A stretch of DNA of 64,000 nt. It comes from Locusta migratoria (lineage: Eukaryota; Arthropoda; Insecta; Orthoptera; Acrididae). The stretch spans positions 902,205,094 to 902,269,093 of the forward strand of contig CM048744.1 of the NCBI GenBank assembly GCA_026315105.1, read 5' to 3'. The notes under the pieces were generated by a model. It searched no databases. It was not told the origin of the DNA and saw only the letters and a program-made list of their open reading frames with translations. The position numbers and the translations under genes are program-made. Of this stretch, positions 47,824 to 58,499 are shown piece after piece. The number at the start of each line of letters is the position of its first letter. Position 1 is the first letter of the stretch.

Positions 47824-47906
47824 TTGTCAATATTTTTTACCTCTAATATTATCGTTTTAGAATAAACTCTAAAAGGATAATATCAGAGGTAAAAATATTG
47901 ACAATG
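47824..47906. repeat. Near-perfect inverted repeat
   Basis: Arms 47,824-47,854 and 47,877-47,906 pair over about 30 bases with one indel and one mismatch (ATTGTCAATATTTTT outer end), with a 22-base loop. Part of the right arm and its flank (TTGACAATGTATTTTAAC) recurs loosely at 48,673. Confidence 0.85.
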
Positions 47907-48723
47907 TATTTTAACTATTTTTGAAAGAGTTTTTAATATTGTTTCTGCAAAATTTTAATGAGCGTCCTTGCGCTTTATTATAACTTTAAGCTAATTTTAT
48001 TGGAAATTTCAATCTTTTAAATTGGTTTGTTAGTTTAGTACAAATCTGTGGTGTCTTAGGGATAAATTCTGCGTGTCCTCTTTGGTTTCCAGTCATAAGC
48101 TCGGCTTGGATGACGTTGATGACAACTGTTTGACGATCATCATTGATTCATTGCTTAGTTTTGGGGGTCTTAAGATTTCGGAGAATCCAATTTTAAGTCG
48201 AACGTAGTGTGACGGCATTCGTGGTACTTGTAGAGTTTACAAATTGTGTAGGGAAATTTATACTTTCTTCAACATATACTATCTTATCAATTGACCTATA
48301 CATTCCTTCTTCGCCGGTAATTTTCTTTTGAATGTTAAATTCGGTATCGTCAAAAACAGTATTTTTGGTGGCAAAAAATCGCCCTTGCAAATAGTCACAC
48401 CGAATTGATATAGTTATGATAAGCTATCCCTAGATTTGGTCCACGAGCTCTTTTTCAGTAGTGGCGTTGTTGCAGTGATGCTTGTTGAGATCGATGAGGC
48501 CACTCGTATGATCAGTAGAATACATACCTTTGCCTTTTTGTAAATGTATGTGCTTCTGCTTCGTCTTTCTATAGTTCAGCTCACATAGTCTTTGTAAGTT
48601 GGGGTGTTTGTATGCAGGGCTACCAGAGGTATGATTTGTGTTGTAGTTTGAAATAAAAGGATAAACTTTATTGACAATATATTTAACTATTTATTGCATA
48701 CTTCTCTATAAACAACAATTTTG
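47907..48723. other. AT-rich stretch
   Basis: No recognised gene or repeat. TTGACAATATATTTAACTAT at about 48,673 echoes the flank of the hairpin at 47,900, so the stretch between may itself be a mobile element, but I cannot support that further. Confidence 0.35.
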
Positions 48724-48732
48724 ATTTTATTA

Positions 48733-48932
48733 AAAATAAAATGTTTGTTAACCTATCGGACTCAACTGCTATGATATTAGTTCGTAGCTTACGAACTACT
48801 TAACATAAACTAAACTAACCTAAGGACAACACAAACAACCATGCCCGAGGGGAGACTCGAACCCCCGACGAAGAAAGGCCGCGCGCACCACAGCACGGCG
48901 CCCCAATGCGCACGGCTAATCCGCCGAGGCTC
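48733..48932 (-). mobile_element. SINE (minus strand)
   Basis: On the minus strand, GAGCCTCGGCGGATTAGCC starts the tRNA-like head, GGGTTCGAGTCTCC is box B, and the shared 3' module follows. ATTTTATTA (48,724-48,732) and ATTTTGTTA (48,933-48,941) are a probable target duplication with one mismatch. Confidence 0.88.
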
Positions 48933-48941
48933 ATTTTGTTA

Positions 48942-49279
48942 TCCGGAATGTATACATATAGAAATTGGATTGGTAGTTCAGCAGAGATCAGTAGTATACT
49001 AATGATAAGTGCCGTTTATCCTTCTTTCTCTCCTATCATAAACTCGTGAAAGTATGTAAGAGAAATATCAGCTCTCATATTCTTTGTTAGTTGAAGAATT
49101 TGTATGCGTAGCGAAAGATATATGTGTGGCCAAAGATATATGTTTAGCCCGAGATAATTTTTTAAGCATGCATTTCCCTCGTCTGCCGCTGTTGAGACTA
49201 AAATCACATTTACAAAGTTACGCCCTTTACGCCTTTTAGGTAAAAACGAAAGTAATTTGAATCGAAAGGGCATAAAATC
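48942..49279. other. Short unassigned stretch
   Basis: The 85-codon minus frame at 49,016-49,273 has no recognised domain. The stretch ends at the Gypsy target site. Confidence 0.4.
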
Positions 49280-49283
49280 ACAC

Positions 49284-49500
49284 TGTAGCGCCTTATCGTC
49301 GTAGCAATTACTTTAAATTAATAAATAAGCTTCGTTGAGAGACACTCGAAATACTCTTTATTTAAGAGAACAAACATAAAGCCACTAACTTGAAATCAGA
49401 GAGTAAGTAAGTAATCAAAGAGTAAAGAAAACAAAAAGTAAAGTCTGCTCGTCTCAAGAATACATATAAAATTCACTGTGCTGACGGCGATTCCCACACA
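49284..49500 (-). repeat. 3' LTR of the Gypsy element
   Basis: 217 bp, minus strand TGTGTGGGAATCGCC to GCGCTACA. It contains AATAAAG on the minus strand, a likely polyadenylation signal. It pairs with the LTR at 53,648-53,862 at roughly 96 percent identity by eye, plus a 2-bp indel near the start. Confidence 0.93.
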
Positions 49501-49811
49501 GCCCCCCCGCGGTATAGCGGCGCTCCATGGATGTATGGATACTTGTACTTGACACGACGGCCAGCTCTAGAACGTCCAGTTGTGTGTTCCTCTTCGGTTC
49601 CTCTTGTTAGTATGGAAGGTTCGGTGTTTACTTCTTCCGCCACTTCATCTTCTTGCTGTGGTTGTTGTACAGGTACTGCCGATTCATGACGTACCTGTTG
49701 CACGTCTTCTTCAGTCAGCAACATATGTGCAGGTTTTACTCGTTCCAATGATACTGTCTGCCGCTTTCCGTGACAGTCGATCTGCATTGTATGGTCACCT
49801 CTCAGTAACAC
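49473..49811 (-). pseudogene. Integrase C-terminal region (Gypsy)
   Basis: The frame starts MLLRGDHTMQIDCHGKRQ and passes through SLERVKPAHM, a pattern of the small DNA-binding domain that follows the integrase core in Gypsy elements. It continues with an acidic, low-complexity stretch and ends YRGGAVWESPSAQ inside the LTR boundary. It is in a different frame from the core, so a frameshift lies around 49,805. Confidence 0.75.
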
Positions 49812-50475
49812 CTTATTGGCCCGGAATACGGAGGCTGCAGTGGCGGTCGTACTGAGTCTGTTCTGAGCATGACATGGGTGCAGTTGTGAAGGTCCTTATG
49901 GATAAATGTTTTTCTTTCTTCATGTCGCGATACAGGTGATGGGCGTTGTGTAACTATTTGTCTGCGTAGCACTTGCAAAACCTCTGGTAAGTCCTCTTGT
50001 GATGTCTCCACCTGAGCATTAAAGAATTCTGCTGGCAGCCGCAAGGTCTCACCGTCTGCTGTGGAAGCTCCCAAATCTGTTTTAACTGCAGTTCGCAAAC
50101 TCACTAACACCAGAGGCAAAGCAGAAGTCCACGATTGTGAGTGACACATTAATGCAGCCTTTAAGGTTCTATGCAAGCGTTGGACTATACCGTTACTGGC
50201 TGGATGGTAAGCAGTTGTGCGATGACGGCGGAAGCCACACAGATTAGCCAATTCTAAGAACAGTAAAGAATCGAATTGGCGGCCTTGGTCAGTGGCCACA
50301 TGTAATGGGCAGCCAAAACGTGCAATCCAAATTTCCAGGAATACCCGTACCACAGTTTCTGCTGAAATATCCGTTAGTGGCCCTGCTTCTGCCCATCTTG
50401 TATAACGGTCAATCATGGTAAGGAGTTAGCGGTATCCTTCTGAAGGTAATAACGGGCCTACAATGTTCAAATGTA
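49802..50475 (-). pseudogene. Integrase core (Gypsy), two catalytic residues changed
   Basis: The integrase inserts element DNA using a D,D-35-E triad. Here the first position is Asn (AAC at 50,465-50,467, in HVHLNIVGP). The second Asp is kept in TDQGRQF (residue 43 of the frame starting at 50,416). The third is Gln (CAA at 50,180-50,182, in NGIVQRLHR), exactly 35 residues after the second. A stop (TAA) lies between the first Asn and the downstream Met. The copy would be catalytically dead even if translated. Confidence 0.88.
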
Positions 50476-50540
50476 CATGTGTAAATCTAGTCGTCGTAAG
50501 TGGAAAATCTCCAATCTGTTTGTGGACGTGTCGGCCGATT

Positions 50541-51089
50541 TTACGCCTCTGGCACTGACTTCGCCCAACTCCGGCAATCTCTCTCAATTCCTGGCCATAC
50601 CAAACGATCTCTCATAAGCTTGACACTTGCGTTTGCTCCGGGATGAGCGAGGCTGTGAATGGCATCGAAAAAACTCTTTCTCAGTGTCTTGGGCACAAAT
50701 GGTCTAGGTCTACCTTGAGATACATCGCACCAAACATAAACATTGTCTCCAACTGGATGTACTTGTTGTAATCGTAGCCCTGAGGTAGCATCCTTGCGAT
50801 ATGCTTCAAGTTGTGGGTCCACTTTCTGTTCATTTGCCAATTGTTCATAGTCAATCATCTGAGAAATAGCATCAACTCTTGACAAACAATCTGCGACCAC
50901 GTTTTCCGCTCCTCTGATATGCCTCACGTCTGTAGTAAACTGGGCTATAAATTCTAGCTGCCGAAATTGTCGCGGTGAGCAACTGTCTTTGTTTTTGCAG
51001 AAAGCAAAAGTGATAGGCTTGTAATCGGCATATATAATTAATCGTCTGGCTTCCACTTGCTGACGAAAATACTTTACAGCTTCATACAT
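50541..51089 (-). pseudogene. RNase H end and integrase zinc-binding region (Gypsy)
   Basis: IIYADYKPITFA near residue 19 is the RNase H block with a catalytic Asp. FIAQFTTDVRHIRGAENVVADCLSR closes the domain. HSLAHPGANASVKLMRDRLVWPG is the start of the HHCC zinc-binding motif; only the first Cys (DCRSW) is in frame before a frameshift at the end of the frame. Confidence 0.85.
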
Positions 51090-51312
51090 TGCTAGTAGTT
51101 CTCTTCCATATGTACTCCATTTGACTTGTGCCGCTGTGAGTTGACGGGAGAAAAATCCTATTTATTTGCTGGTGCAAGGCTGCTCCTAAAGCTTGCTGAC
51201 TGGCATCGACCACTATGGCTAATGGTGCCTGAGGAACTAGGTGTGTTAATAGCACTGCATTCTGTAAGTATGTTTTAATTTGTTCGAATGCGGTTGCATT
51301 TCTGGAGTCCAT
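51082..51312 (-). pseudogene. RNase H start (Gypsy)
   Basis: IVVDASQQALGAALHQ carries the first RNase H catalytic Asp. The frame overlaps the end of the RT frame and the start of the next frame, which places one frameshift near 51,250-51,310 and another near 51,085-51,150. Confidence 0.8.
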
Positions 51313-53018
51313 TTTAATGGTTCTCTGCCTGTCGCATTCTTGCCCACTAGAGTTGCAGTTAAAGGTGCCTGCTTTTCGGCTGCTTTTGTCAAATGCTGCC
51401 GATAACAGTTTACAGCCCCAAGAAATCTTCGAAGTTGTTGGTAATTAGTTGGTTGGGGCATCTTCTTTATAGCTGTAATTTTTTCTGAAAGTGGACTTAT
51501 TCCAGCCGGAGTCACCGTGTAACCGAGGAATGATACTTGACTTTGTCTGAGCATACATTTAGCCTCATTTATTACAATTCCATACGCATCGAAACGCTTG
51601 AAAAGGGTTTTTAAATGTTCTTCATGTTGTTCGTTCGATATCGAAGAGATCAGTATATCGTCAAGGTATGCGAACATTTCATCCACCAAGCGTTGCCAAG
51701 TTTGTGCTGCATTTTTCAAACCAAATGGCATCCTTACATACTCAAATAAACCAAAAAGTGTTATGATCGCTGTTTTTGGTATGTCAGCTTCTGCGACTGA
51801 TATCTGGTGGTATGCTTTTTTACAGTCTATGACACTAAATATGGTCGCTCCTGCCAATGCATTTGTAAAATCTCTGATGTTTGGAATCGGGTACCGGTCG
51901 GGAACAGTGCGGGCATTTAAAGCTCGATAGTCACCGCAGGGCCTCCAAGAACCATCTTTCTTTCTGACCATATGGAGTGGCGATGACCATGGACTGTCAG
52001 ACCTGCGAAGCACACCTTTTTGCAGCAATTCTTTGAACTCTGCTTTCGCTGCCGCAAATCGGTCTAGAGTTAGCCTTCTTGGTCTCTCTGATACCGGTTG
52101 CCCAGCTGTCGTCTTAATGTGGTGCACTGTGTTGTGCAAAACTGTTTGCGTGTGCACCTTTTTATCATTACTATGCAAGTGAAACAGCTGACTATCCTGG
52201 TAGCCTATGGTACCAAAAGTATTTCGTCCTAACGTACCTTTTACTATTTCTTCACCACATCTTATGGTTGCTGTACTGATATTTACCTCAAGTTTAATGT
52301 GATACAAAAACTCCACACCTAGGATAGCATCTGTAACTTCACCTACTACAAAAGACCAAGAATAATTTCGTTTGAATCCTAATTTAACGTCTAACTGACA
52401 CTTCCCGTTAGTCATTATTGGCGCTCTATTTGCTGCAGTAAGACTTATCTGTGAAGCTTGGACTTCGGCTTTGCAACTTCCGATCAATAACGCACTTACG
52501 TCTGATCCTGAATCAATTAGGTAAATACGTTTCGATTCTATGTCACGCACATATAACCGGCACGAAACCAAAGGTAAAAGAGACAGGTTACTCACCATGG
52601 CGCGCTGCTCGTCGGCCTCACATTTTACTTGATTGATCATGCAGCTTGAGTACGTGCATGGCGTAGTGCATCTCGTAGCTCTCTCTGCAAACCGTCGATG
52701 ATACCAGCAGACTTGGTCTTTCCATTTGATTCCGTTGTTTCCGCTGTTACTGTTCGTGTTATGCTTACGAACGCTCTTCTCGCTCTCCAGCAGCGTCGCT
52801 ACCCGTTTTTGCAGAGTTTCAACCTGTTCTTGTAGTTCACGTAATTCATCCTTGACAGTTGCTTGTTGGTTTCTCTGTATAGCTGCATTTTCTTGTAAGT
52901 CGTAATTATTGGCAGTTGCAGTTATATCTGCTGTATGTCTATTTTCCAAAACAGCATATACTTTGTCCGTCACTGAGAGCAATGTTGAAATGTCTTGTGT
53001 CTCATATAAAACTGCCAC
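51246..53018 (-). pseudogene. Gag end, protease and reverse transcriptase (Gypsy)
   Basis: This is a 590-codon frame. Residues about 45-82 form a coiled-coil-like Gln/Glu-rich stretch. CWYHRRFAERATRC at 104-117 is the Cys/His motif typical of this group. LIDSGSDVSALL at 167-178 is the aspartic protease active site. The reverse transcriptase runs from about 335, with IDCKKAYHQ (Asp 398) and FAYLDD (449-454) as catalytic blocks. Between VDEM and FAYLDD the usual spacer is short by several residues, a small in-frame deletion beside the active site. The frame is in phase with the upstream gag frame; a single TAA at 53,040-53,042 separates them. Confidence 0.92.
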
Positions 53019-53039
53019 CGTCTTACCATTCTCTGGTAA

Positions 53040-53642
53040 TTATGCCAGCCATACCTGTCTTAGCGTGTCATTTGAAAGTTCGTCTTCTCTAACTATGTTT
53101 CTTAGATGCCTCCAATATTCAGATGTAGTTCTGTCTCCTATCTTCTCGCCTTTCAGTACCCGTTGTATACGTTGTTGTATCGGTTGACACATTCTTGTGA
53201 TTACTAAATTTTTCAGAGACGTATACTGCAGCGTGGCTGGCGGCGTCAATATAATATCAGCGCTGATAGCAGCTGCTCTGGCGTCTAGCGCATTAACGGC
53301 TATTGCAAATTTCGTGTGTTCTTCTGTAATTTCGTTTTGTCGGAAAGCCAACTCGAGCATTGCAAACCAAAGGTCTGGCTTATCCGGTAGAAACTGTGGC
53401 GTACGCACCTTCATTTGCAATTTATTTGTTGCTGTACCTCTGCTGCTAGTCGGGAAATTTAGATCTTCCGCCGAACTCTCATGCCTTTCTATTTCCAACC
53501 GTAATTCTTCCAGCTGTCTTTGTAAATCGTGGCGAAGGTTTGTTGCTTTACTGTCGCATGTTCGCGCCGTTGCAATTCTCGACGATATCGTCTGTTTTTG
53601 CATGCTCATATTCTCGTTAATTGCTTTCAGATTCGCGGTCAC
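53040..53642 (-). pseudogene. Gag N-terminal part (Gypsy)
   Basis: The frame is about 200 codons, beginning near the 5' LTR. A coiled-coil-like N-terminus is followed by VRTPQFLPDKPDLWFAMLE and a helical region with QRVLKGEKIGDRTTSEYW, features of the capsid region in arthropod Gypsy elements. It ends RQVWLA before a premature TAA. The true start is not sure; no Met is present until residue 12 apart from a GTG. Confidence 0.82.
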
Positions 53643-53647
53643 AACTT

Positions 53648-53862
53648 TGTAGCGTCTTATCGTCGTAGCAATTACTTTAAATTAATAAATAAGCTTCGTT
53701 GAGAGACACTCGAAATACTCTTTATTTAAGAGAACAAACATAAAGTCATTAACTTGAAATCAGAGAGTAAGTAAGTAATCAAAGAGTAAAGAAAACAAAA
53801 AGTAAAGTCTGCTCTTTTCAAGAATAAATATAAAATTCAATGTGCTGACGGCGATTCACACA
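53648..53862 (-). repeat. 5' LTR of the Gypsy element
   Basis: 215 bp, first base on the minus strand at 53,862 (TGTGTGAATCGCC). It carries the same AATAAAG signal. I see no clear primer-binding site starting with TGG right after it, so the priming tRNA is unknown. Confidence 0.93.
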
Positions 53863-53866
53863 ACAC

Positions 53867-54726
53867 CATGAAAGTCTTTTGATCGTACCTATATTAGTTT
53901 TAAGTACACTTAATTTTATGATTACTGCTGAAGAAACAGCCAAGCTTTACTCCTATCCCTCTTGATCAAATGCGCATTAATTTTGCTAATCCTTACCAAG
54001 TGTCAGGGAAACGAATTACAAACTGTCATAGCTGTGTAGGAAAAGAACAATAAAGGCTCTGATGTAAATAGCTAAGTTTCAAATTATTATAGGCACTAAA
54101 AGTTCGATAAAGGTCTGCCGACATTCCGAACCAAAGAACCTAATGGTGTTCAGAAATGCAGTTCGTTGTCAAGTTTTTATTGCTGTTAGAAGTAGTTAAC
54201 CTTGTGATGAAATTTAAATAAGATATGAAATCACTCAAAAAAGGTAAGGCCTAAGATGTCGAGTATATTACTATTGGATTTCTTACGGAATATTTTGTTG
54301 CAATACTTCTATAGTTAGTAATGAATCTCATACAACCGCTCTATCACTGACATATACGTACTAAGACAAGAAGGTCGTACAGGTTACACCAATATCAAGA
54401 CAGGCAACAGGGTTAATCCTCTGAAGTACTAACCAGTATCACTGACGTCAATTTCCATCAAGATTTTGTGTTGAGAGATTATGAATTACCTCAAAGATAC
54501 GATTACTGATAATCACCATTGATTTAGCTAACGTTATACTGTGCCTTCCAGTGGCTGGGAGTGAGTTCTACACAACGCTCGAGACTACTTTGATAGACAG
54601 TGTCAGGTGCAAACATGCAACTCTTTTGCATCACTTGCGAATAAATAGTTACCACTGTTTAAGTTTTAACCCTCTTAAATCCGCTTATCCCCTCGCAGGC
54701 AACACGCCATGTACAACAGCCATAGG
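53867..54726. other. AT-rich stretch
   Basis: No recognisable features. AAAGGTCTGCCGA at 54,109 shares 13 bases with the satellite monomer, but without wider similarity. Confidence 0.4.
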
Positions 54727-54738
54727 AAGACAAAGGGG

Positions 54739-54794
54739 GGACTGATGACCGTGCAGTCTAGTCCCCTCTAAACAATAACAACAACAACAACAAC
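54739..54794 (+). mobile_element. 56-bp retroposed SINE/LINE 3' tail
   Basis: AAGACAAAGGGG occurs at 54,727-54,738 and 54,795-54,806 as a perfect 12-bp target duplication. Between them lies only GGACTGATGACCGTGCAG, a short TAGTCCCC block and an AACAACAAC tail. It is a target-primed insertion stopped after the extreme 3' end. The tail type matches the RTE-like LINE at 46,795. Confidence 0.9.
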
Positions 54795-54806
54795 AAGACA
54801 AAGGGG

Positions 54807-55030
54807 AACACTGATACTTCTTTGGTGCATCATAATAATACGTGAAAACTCGTTCTGAAATTCTAATTTTTAATCCAATATTTCTTATTTATAAAGAAGA
54901 TTGTCACTTTTTGTGTTTTTTGCTTGATTTCAATTTAGTTTTATTCCTATCTTATCGAAATTTTGCTCACTTGAACTTCAAAAGAAGACTCATTGTTATA
55001 ATTACGTAGGCTTCCGCAGCCAGAGTCAGA
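54807..55030. other. AT-rich spacer
   Basis: Nothing recognised between the tail insertion and the palindrome. Confidence 0.35.
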
Positions 55031-55233
55031 TGACATAAAAGTTTTCTGGGTATGGTACCGCGTCATTATGTAAGGCTATTACTTAAATAATCCAACGTTT
55101 CGGCCAACGTTACAGTGGCCTTCATCTGGGTAACCCAGATGAAGGCCACTGTAACGTTGGCCGAAACGTTGGATTATTTAAGTAATAGCCTTACATAATG
55201 ACGCGGTACCATACCCAGAAAACTTTTATGTCA
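55031..55233. repeat. Perfect palindrome, 101-bp arms and 1-base spacer
   Basis: Left arm 55,031-55,131 and right arm 55,133-55,233 are exact reverse complements around the single base at 55,132. The outer end is TGACATAAAAG. Near the centre each arm has CAGATGAAGGCC and GGCCGAAACG. Flanks show no clear target duplication. A recently formed foldback element or an inverted duplication fits. Confidence 0.97.
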
Positions 55234-55738
55234 CAAGACTCATTGTCTACATAAACCTTCTTATAGTGAATAGCGGAGGACAGTTTAATTGCGGACTTCA
55301 GCAGATACCAACAGTTTTATTTACATTTTGAAGAAATTTTGCACACTTAACCATCAAATGAAAACGGTACTTCACAACCGACTTTGACACCGTTATTAGG
55401 AAGTTCGGTCATGGCGGAATGTTTTCATGGACAGAGTATTTACAAATTGCAACTCAGCGTGTTGTGCACGGCAGAGGGTGCCACGCAATAAACGTTGACA
55501 GTGTTTCACTGATCACCGAGAAAGTTGACAGATATATGTGAATTTTTATAGGCGAAGGAAGAGTTGAAACGAAGAAGAGTAATGGACAGAAAACGTTGGA
55601 AAAGAAAGAGATGGACGGAGAGAATTAGAGTATGAAACGGACAGCGTGAATATGAAAAAAATGAATACCCAGGCAACGCCTGGTTTCAACTAACAAATAT
55701 GGAAAATCAGAATTTCAATTTTCATGATCACGAGTTTA
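55234..55738. other. AT-rich stretch
   Basis: No gene or repeat recognised. A purine-rich part lies at 55,550-55,640. Confidence 0.4.
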
Positions 55739-56161
55739 TGTAATAATGTTTCCCATAAGTACGCGCCACGTACTTTCGCCGCCCGCCGCTATGCAACCAC
55801 GGCGCGGCGTTCTTACGACGTCAGCCACGAGCGCCCTCTGCTGCAACTCCGCTCGTGGCCACGACTGAACGGCACCGGTCACTTGGCAATAGGACAGGCA
55901 CCGATTAGGACTCTCTTCAGTAGGCAGGCCTCTATCTAAACTATGTACCAGCATTCCACAAGTCTGCTGCCCTCCAAGTTAAGTATTGTATAATTTCTAC
56001 GAAATATTCATCTTGTTGTAATTTAACTTAGTGTTTCTAGTTTCTGCTGTCCCACTGGCTGGTCACCTCCGTACCAGCACACGCGTGTATTCTAGTTTCC
56101 TGTGTCGGTCTCTCTCTACTCGGCCACCGACACGTAGGACAACCGGCAGAAACGAGACACA
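55739..56161 (+). mobile_element. LTR of an LTR retrotransposon (plus strand)
   Basis: It starts TGTAATAATG, aligned with the start of the minus-strand LTR at 36,801, and ends GAGACACA. TGGCGACGAG at 56,166-56,175 fits a primer-binding site placed four bases downstream. It shares many blocks with 36,347-36,801 but is clearly diverged. Confidence 0.75.
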
Positions 56162-56715
56162 AAAGTGGCGACGAGTATGGGATACAAAACTTTTCCCTTT
56201 GAGCATCTGAATTGGCAGGCATTGGTAATCAGTCTCTTTGGCGCCTGGGTGAGATTCCCTCTGACTGCTGGCTGCTGCCATTCAGCAGAGCTGCAGTTAC
56301 TCCTCCTGCTAAATGCTGCGACGGCGCCGGCTGCCGTGAAGTTCTCCTTCCAACAAGTATCTCCAAGAGGCCCGCAACCCAAGTGTTCCCTCCAAGAGAG
56401 TCCGAAGCCAGAATCACGTCCAAACGCCGAGGCAGCCCGAGGCCCAGTCCACTGCTGTAACCGCCACTAGATCTATCTCCACAAGGAGTGCTCTCACGTA
56501 CGCGAGCACGCCAATCAGAATGCCGGGGGATTTTGCGGCCCCAATCGCATTCTCTCCTTCGCGTCAATGTTCCCTTAAAAAGGTATTTTATTTTTACAAT
56601 GGAGACGATTTCTGCCCAAAGATAAGCACTGTTTTCAGATCTTACTGGTGGGTCAAGACCCCATGTCTGAGGCGAGCGAACTGACGGAGCCCTGCAACTG
56701 TTCACCTTGTGGAGT
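56162..56715 (+). pseudogene. Internal start of the LTR element, truncated
   Basis: After the primer-binding-like site an open stretch (frame 56,165-56,470, ATSMGYKTF...) could be a gag beginning, but it has no recognised motif. The element breaks at the LINE tail at 56,716, and no pol follows. Confidence 0.4.
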
Positions 56716-57035
56716 ACATCTACATCTACAACTACATCTACATACATACTCCGCAATTCACCGTAAGGTGCGTGGCGGAGGGTACACTGTACCACTACTA
56801 GGCATTTCCTTTCCTATTCCATTCCCAAATTGAACGAGGAAAAAAAAAGAATGCCTATATGCCTCCGTACGAGCCCTAATTTCTCTTATCTTGTCTTTGT
56901 GATCTTTACGGGAAACGTAAGTAGGCGGCAGCAAGATCGTACTACACTCAGCTTCAAATTCCGGCCCTCTAATTTTACTCAACAGAAATTCACGAAAAGA
57001 ACGTCGTATTTCTTCCAGCGATCCCCGACTTACCG
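56716..57035 (-). mobile_element. LINE 3' end, further subfamily
   Basis: The tail repeats ACATCTACATCTAC (plus orientation), then GTGCGTGGCGGAGGGTACA. The minus strand encodes the Jockey/CR1-like C-terminal pattern around PPTYVSRKDHKDKIREIRAR. It is 5' truncated near 57,035. Its 3' end resembles that at 40,430. Confidence 0.82.
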
Positions 57036-57248
57036 AATAACACTCTACAACACGGGTATTTTCTGCTTATTGCTCACAGACTCGAAGGCAATTTACAATT
57101 TTTTAACCCCTAGCAGGAAACAGCATCCGCCTCTGGGTGGGTTGATGGGGGAGGGGTTAATACGCTTCCATTTCTAACGTGGCGAAGGGAATTGATAATG
57201 TGCAGAATCATTCGGCACACGACAGTACAAATAAAACACTATCAGTTA

Positions 57249-57420
57249 CACGGAAATTGCCGCGCGGTCTTGGACGTATTACGGATTGGACGACCTCTAC
57301 CGTCGGAGATTTGAGTCCTCCCTCGAACTTGGATACATGTGTTAAGTAGTTTGTAAGTGTTCGAGCCGATGATCCTGGCAGTTTGGTTCCTTATGATTAC
57401 AAACCTTCGAACATTTAGAA
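57249..57420 (+). mobile_element. Degenerate SINE
   Basis: GGAGATTTGAGTCCTCCC is a damaged box B, followed by GTAGTTTGTAAGTGTTCGAG and a GATGATCCTGGCAGTTTGG block. The tail TTACAAACCTTCGAACATTT is of the shared 3' module. The head is hard to align, so the copy is old. Confidence 0.7.
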
Positions 57421-58499
57421 CATCAGTAATTGTAACATTTAAGCGAGGATACAACACAACATATATTCCCAGAGTGGATAGTAATTTACGACAAATACAA
57501 ACTACACCACGTAAACCATAACAGAAAATATTCAATTGTATGTGGAGTAACTATTACACTGGTCTGTAGTAGAGTACTTTGGTATAGATCGAAAGAGTGC
57601 AAGATACGATTGCATCTTTCAGAATTACCCTTGAATTTTTACACCGAAGAAGCAATATGGGAATAAAAGGATCAAGTTATCCTTAGTGAAAATTAATTAC
57701 ATGATCTGTTAATGCAGTGAATAGTCTAATGAGTATAGAATACTGACTTAGAGTAACCCAAATAATAATAAAAAAAAAACACACTGAGAAATAGCCTAAA
57801 TTACATTAGCGAAAAACTTACCAAGAAAATTCAAGATAATGAAGTCCACTACCTCGACAGCAAAACGTCACACGAAAGACGAACCTTGTTTCAGAGCTGT
57901 GTATTAAAGTAATGATTTAGTGTTGTATTCTCTACAGTTAAAAGTTAGATGTTTAGCTATTCGCCTTACAGCAGAAATTAATTGGAAAATATTTAGTGTG
58001 AAAATGTGGAAGACGAAAATCTTATTCTGCAATATTTTTTCTGGTGACTTACATTGTTAATAAACAACCATGTGCACGGTACAGTGACATTAAATATTAC
58101 ATTACATTTAGTTTTCGTTGTCTGCATGTCGAAATAAACATTTTTCAACCTGATGTGGGAAAATTCAAAATATTTTACACTGTGAAGTATTTGAAAGATG
58201 ACACTTTCAAGTGCTCCATTGAGTATCCTGATAAATTTGACTTATCATTATAAGGATACATTTATCTCTCCGTAACTGAGCTGTTAAAGAATCTTCTTTT
58301 TAATTCCTACTGTGTCAAAACCCTCACCCTCATCATTTGTAGGCAATCAGGTTGACAAAACGTGAAATTGTCGCAGTGTCACGACTGATATCTGTCATTG
58401 CCGTTCTGTTTCATCTTTTTTGCTGCAAGAACGCACAGTGATGTTGCTCTTCAAATGTGCCGCTACATTTGTTGTGTTTCCGTCAGTTTTGTATTACTA
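57421..58499. other. Long AT-rich stretch
   Basis: No coding domain or repeat recognised; short frames only. Confidence 0.4.

Larger units (their letters stand above)
49284..53862 (-). mobile_element. Ty3/Gypsy LTR retrotransposon, complete but inactive
   Basis: LTRs at both ends, the 4-bp duplication ACAC at 49,280-49,283 and 53,863-53,866, and gag-protease-RT-RNase H-integrase order on the minus strand identify the superfamily. There is a purine-rich tract (CCGCGGGGGGGC on the minus strand) just before the 3' LTR at 49,501. No envelope-like gene is present between integrase and the LTR. The element has in-frame stops, at least three frameshifts, a deletion in RT and altered integrase residues. 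About 8 substitutions over 215 bp separate the LTRs, so insertion is neither fresh nor very old. Confidence 0.95.

Noticed and set aside
49284..53862. Envelope gene making the Gypsy element an endogenous retrovirus
   Set aside because: The integrase C-terminal region runs directly to the purine tract and 3' LTR. There is no room for an envelope gene.
54105..54125. Dispersed satellite monomer
   Set aside because: Only 13 bases match, with no extension on either side.
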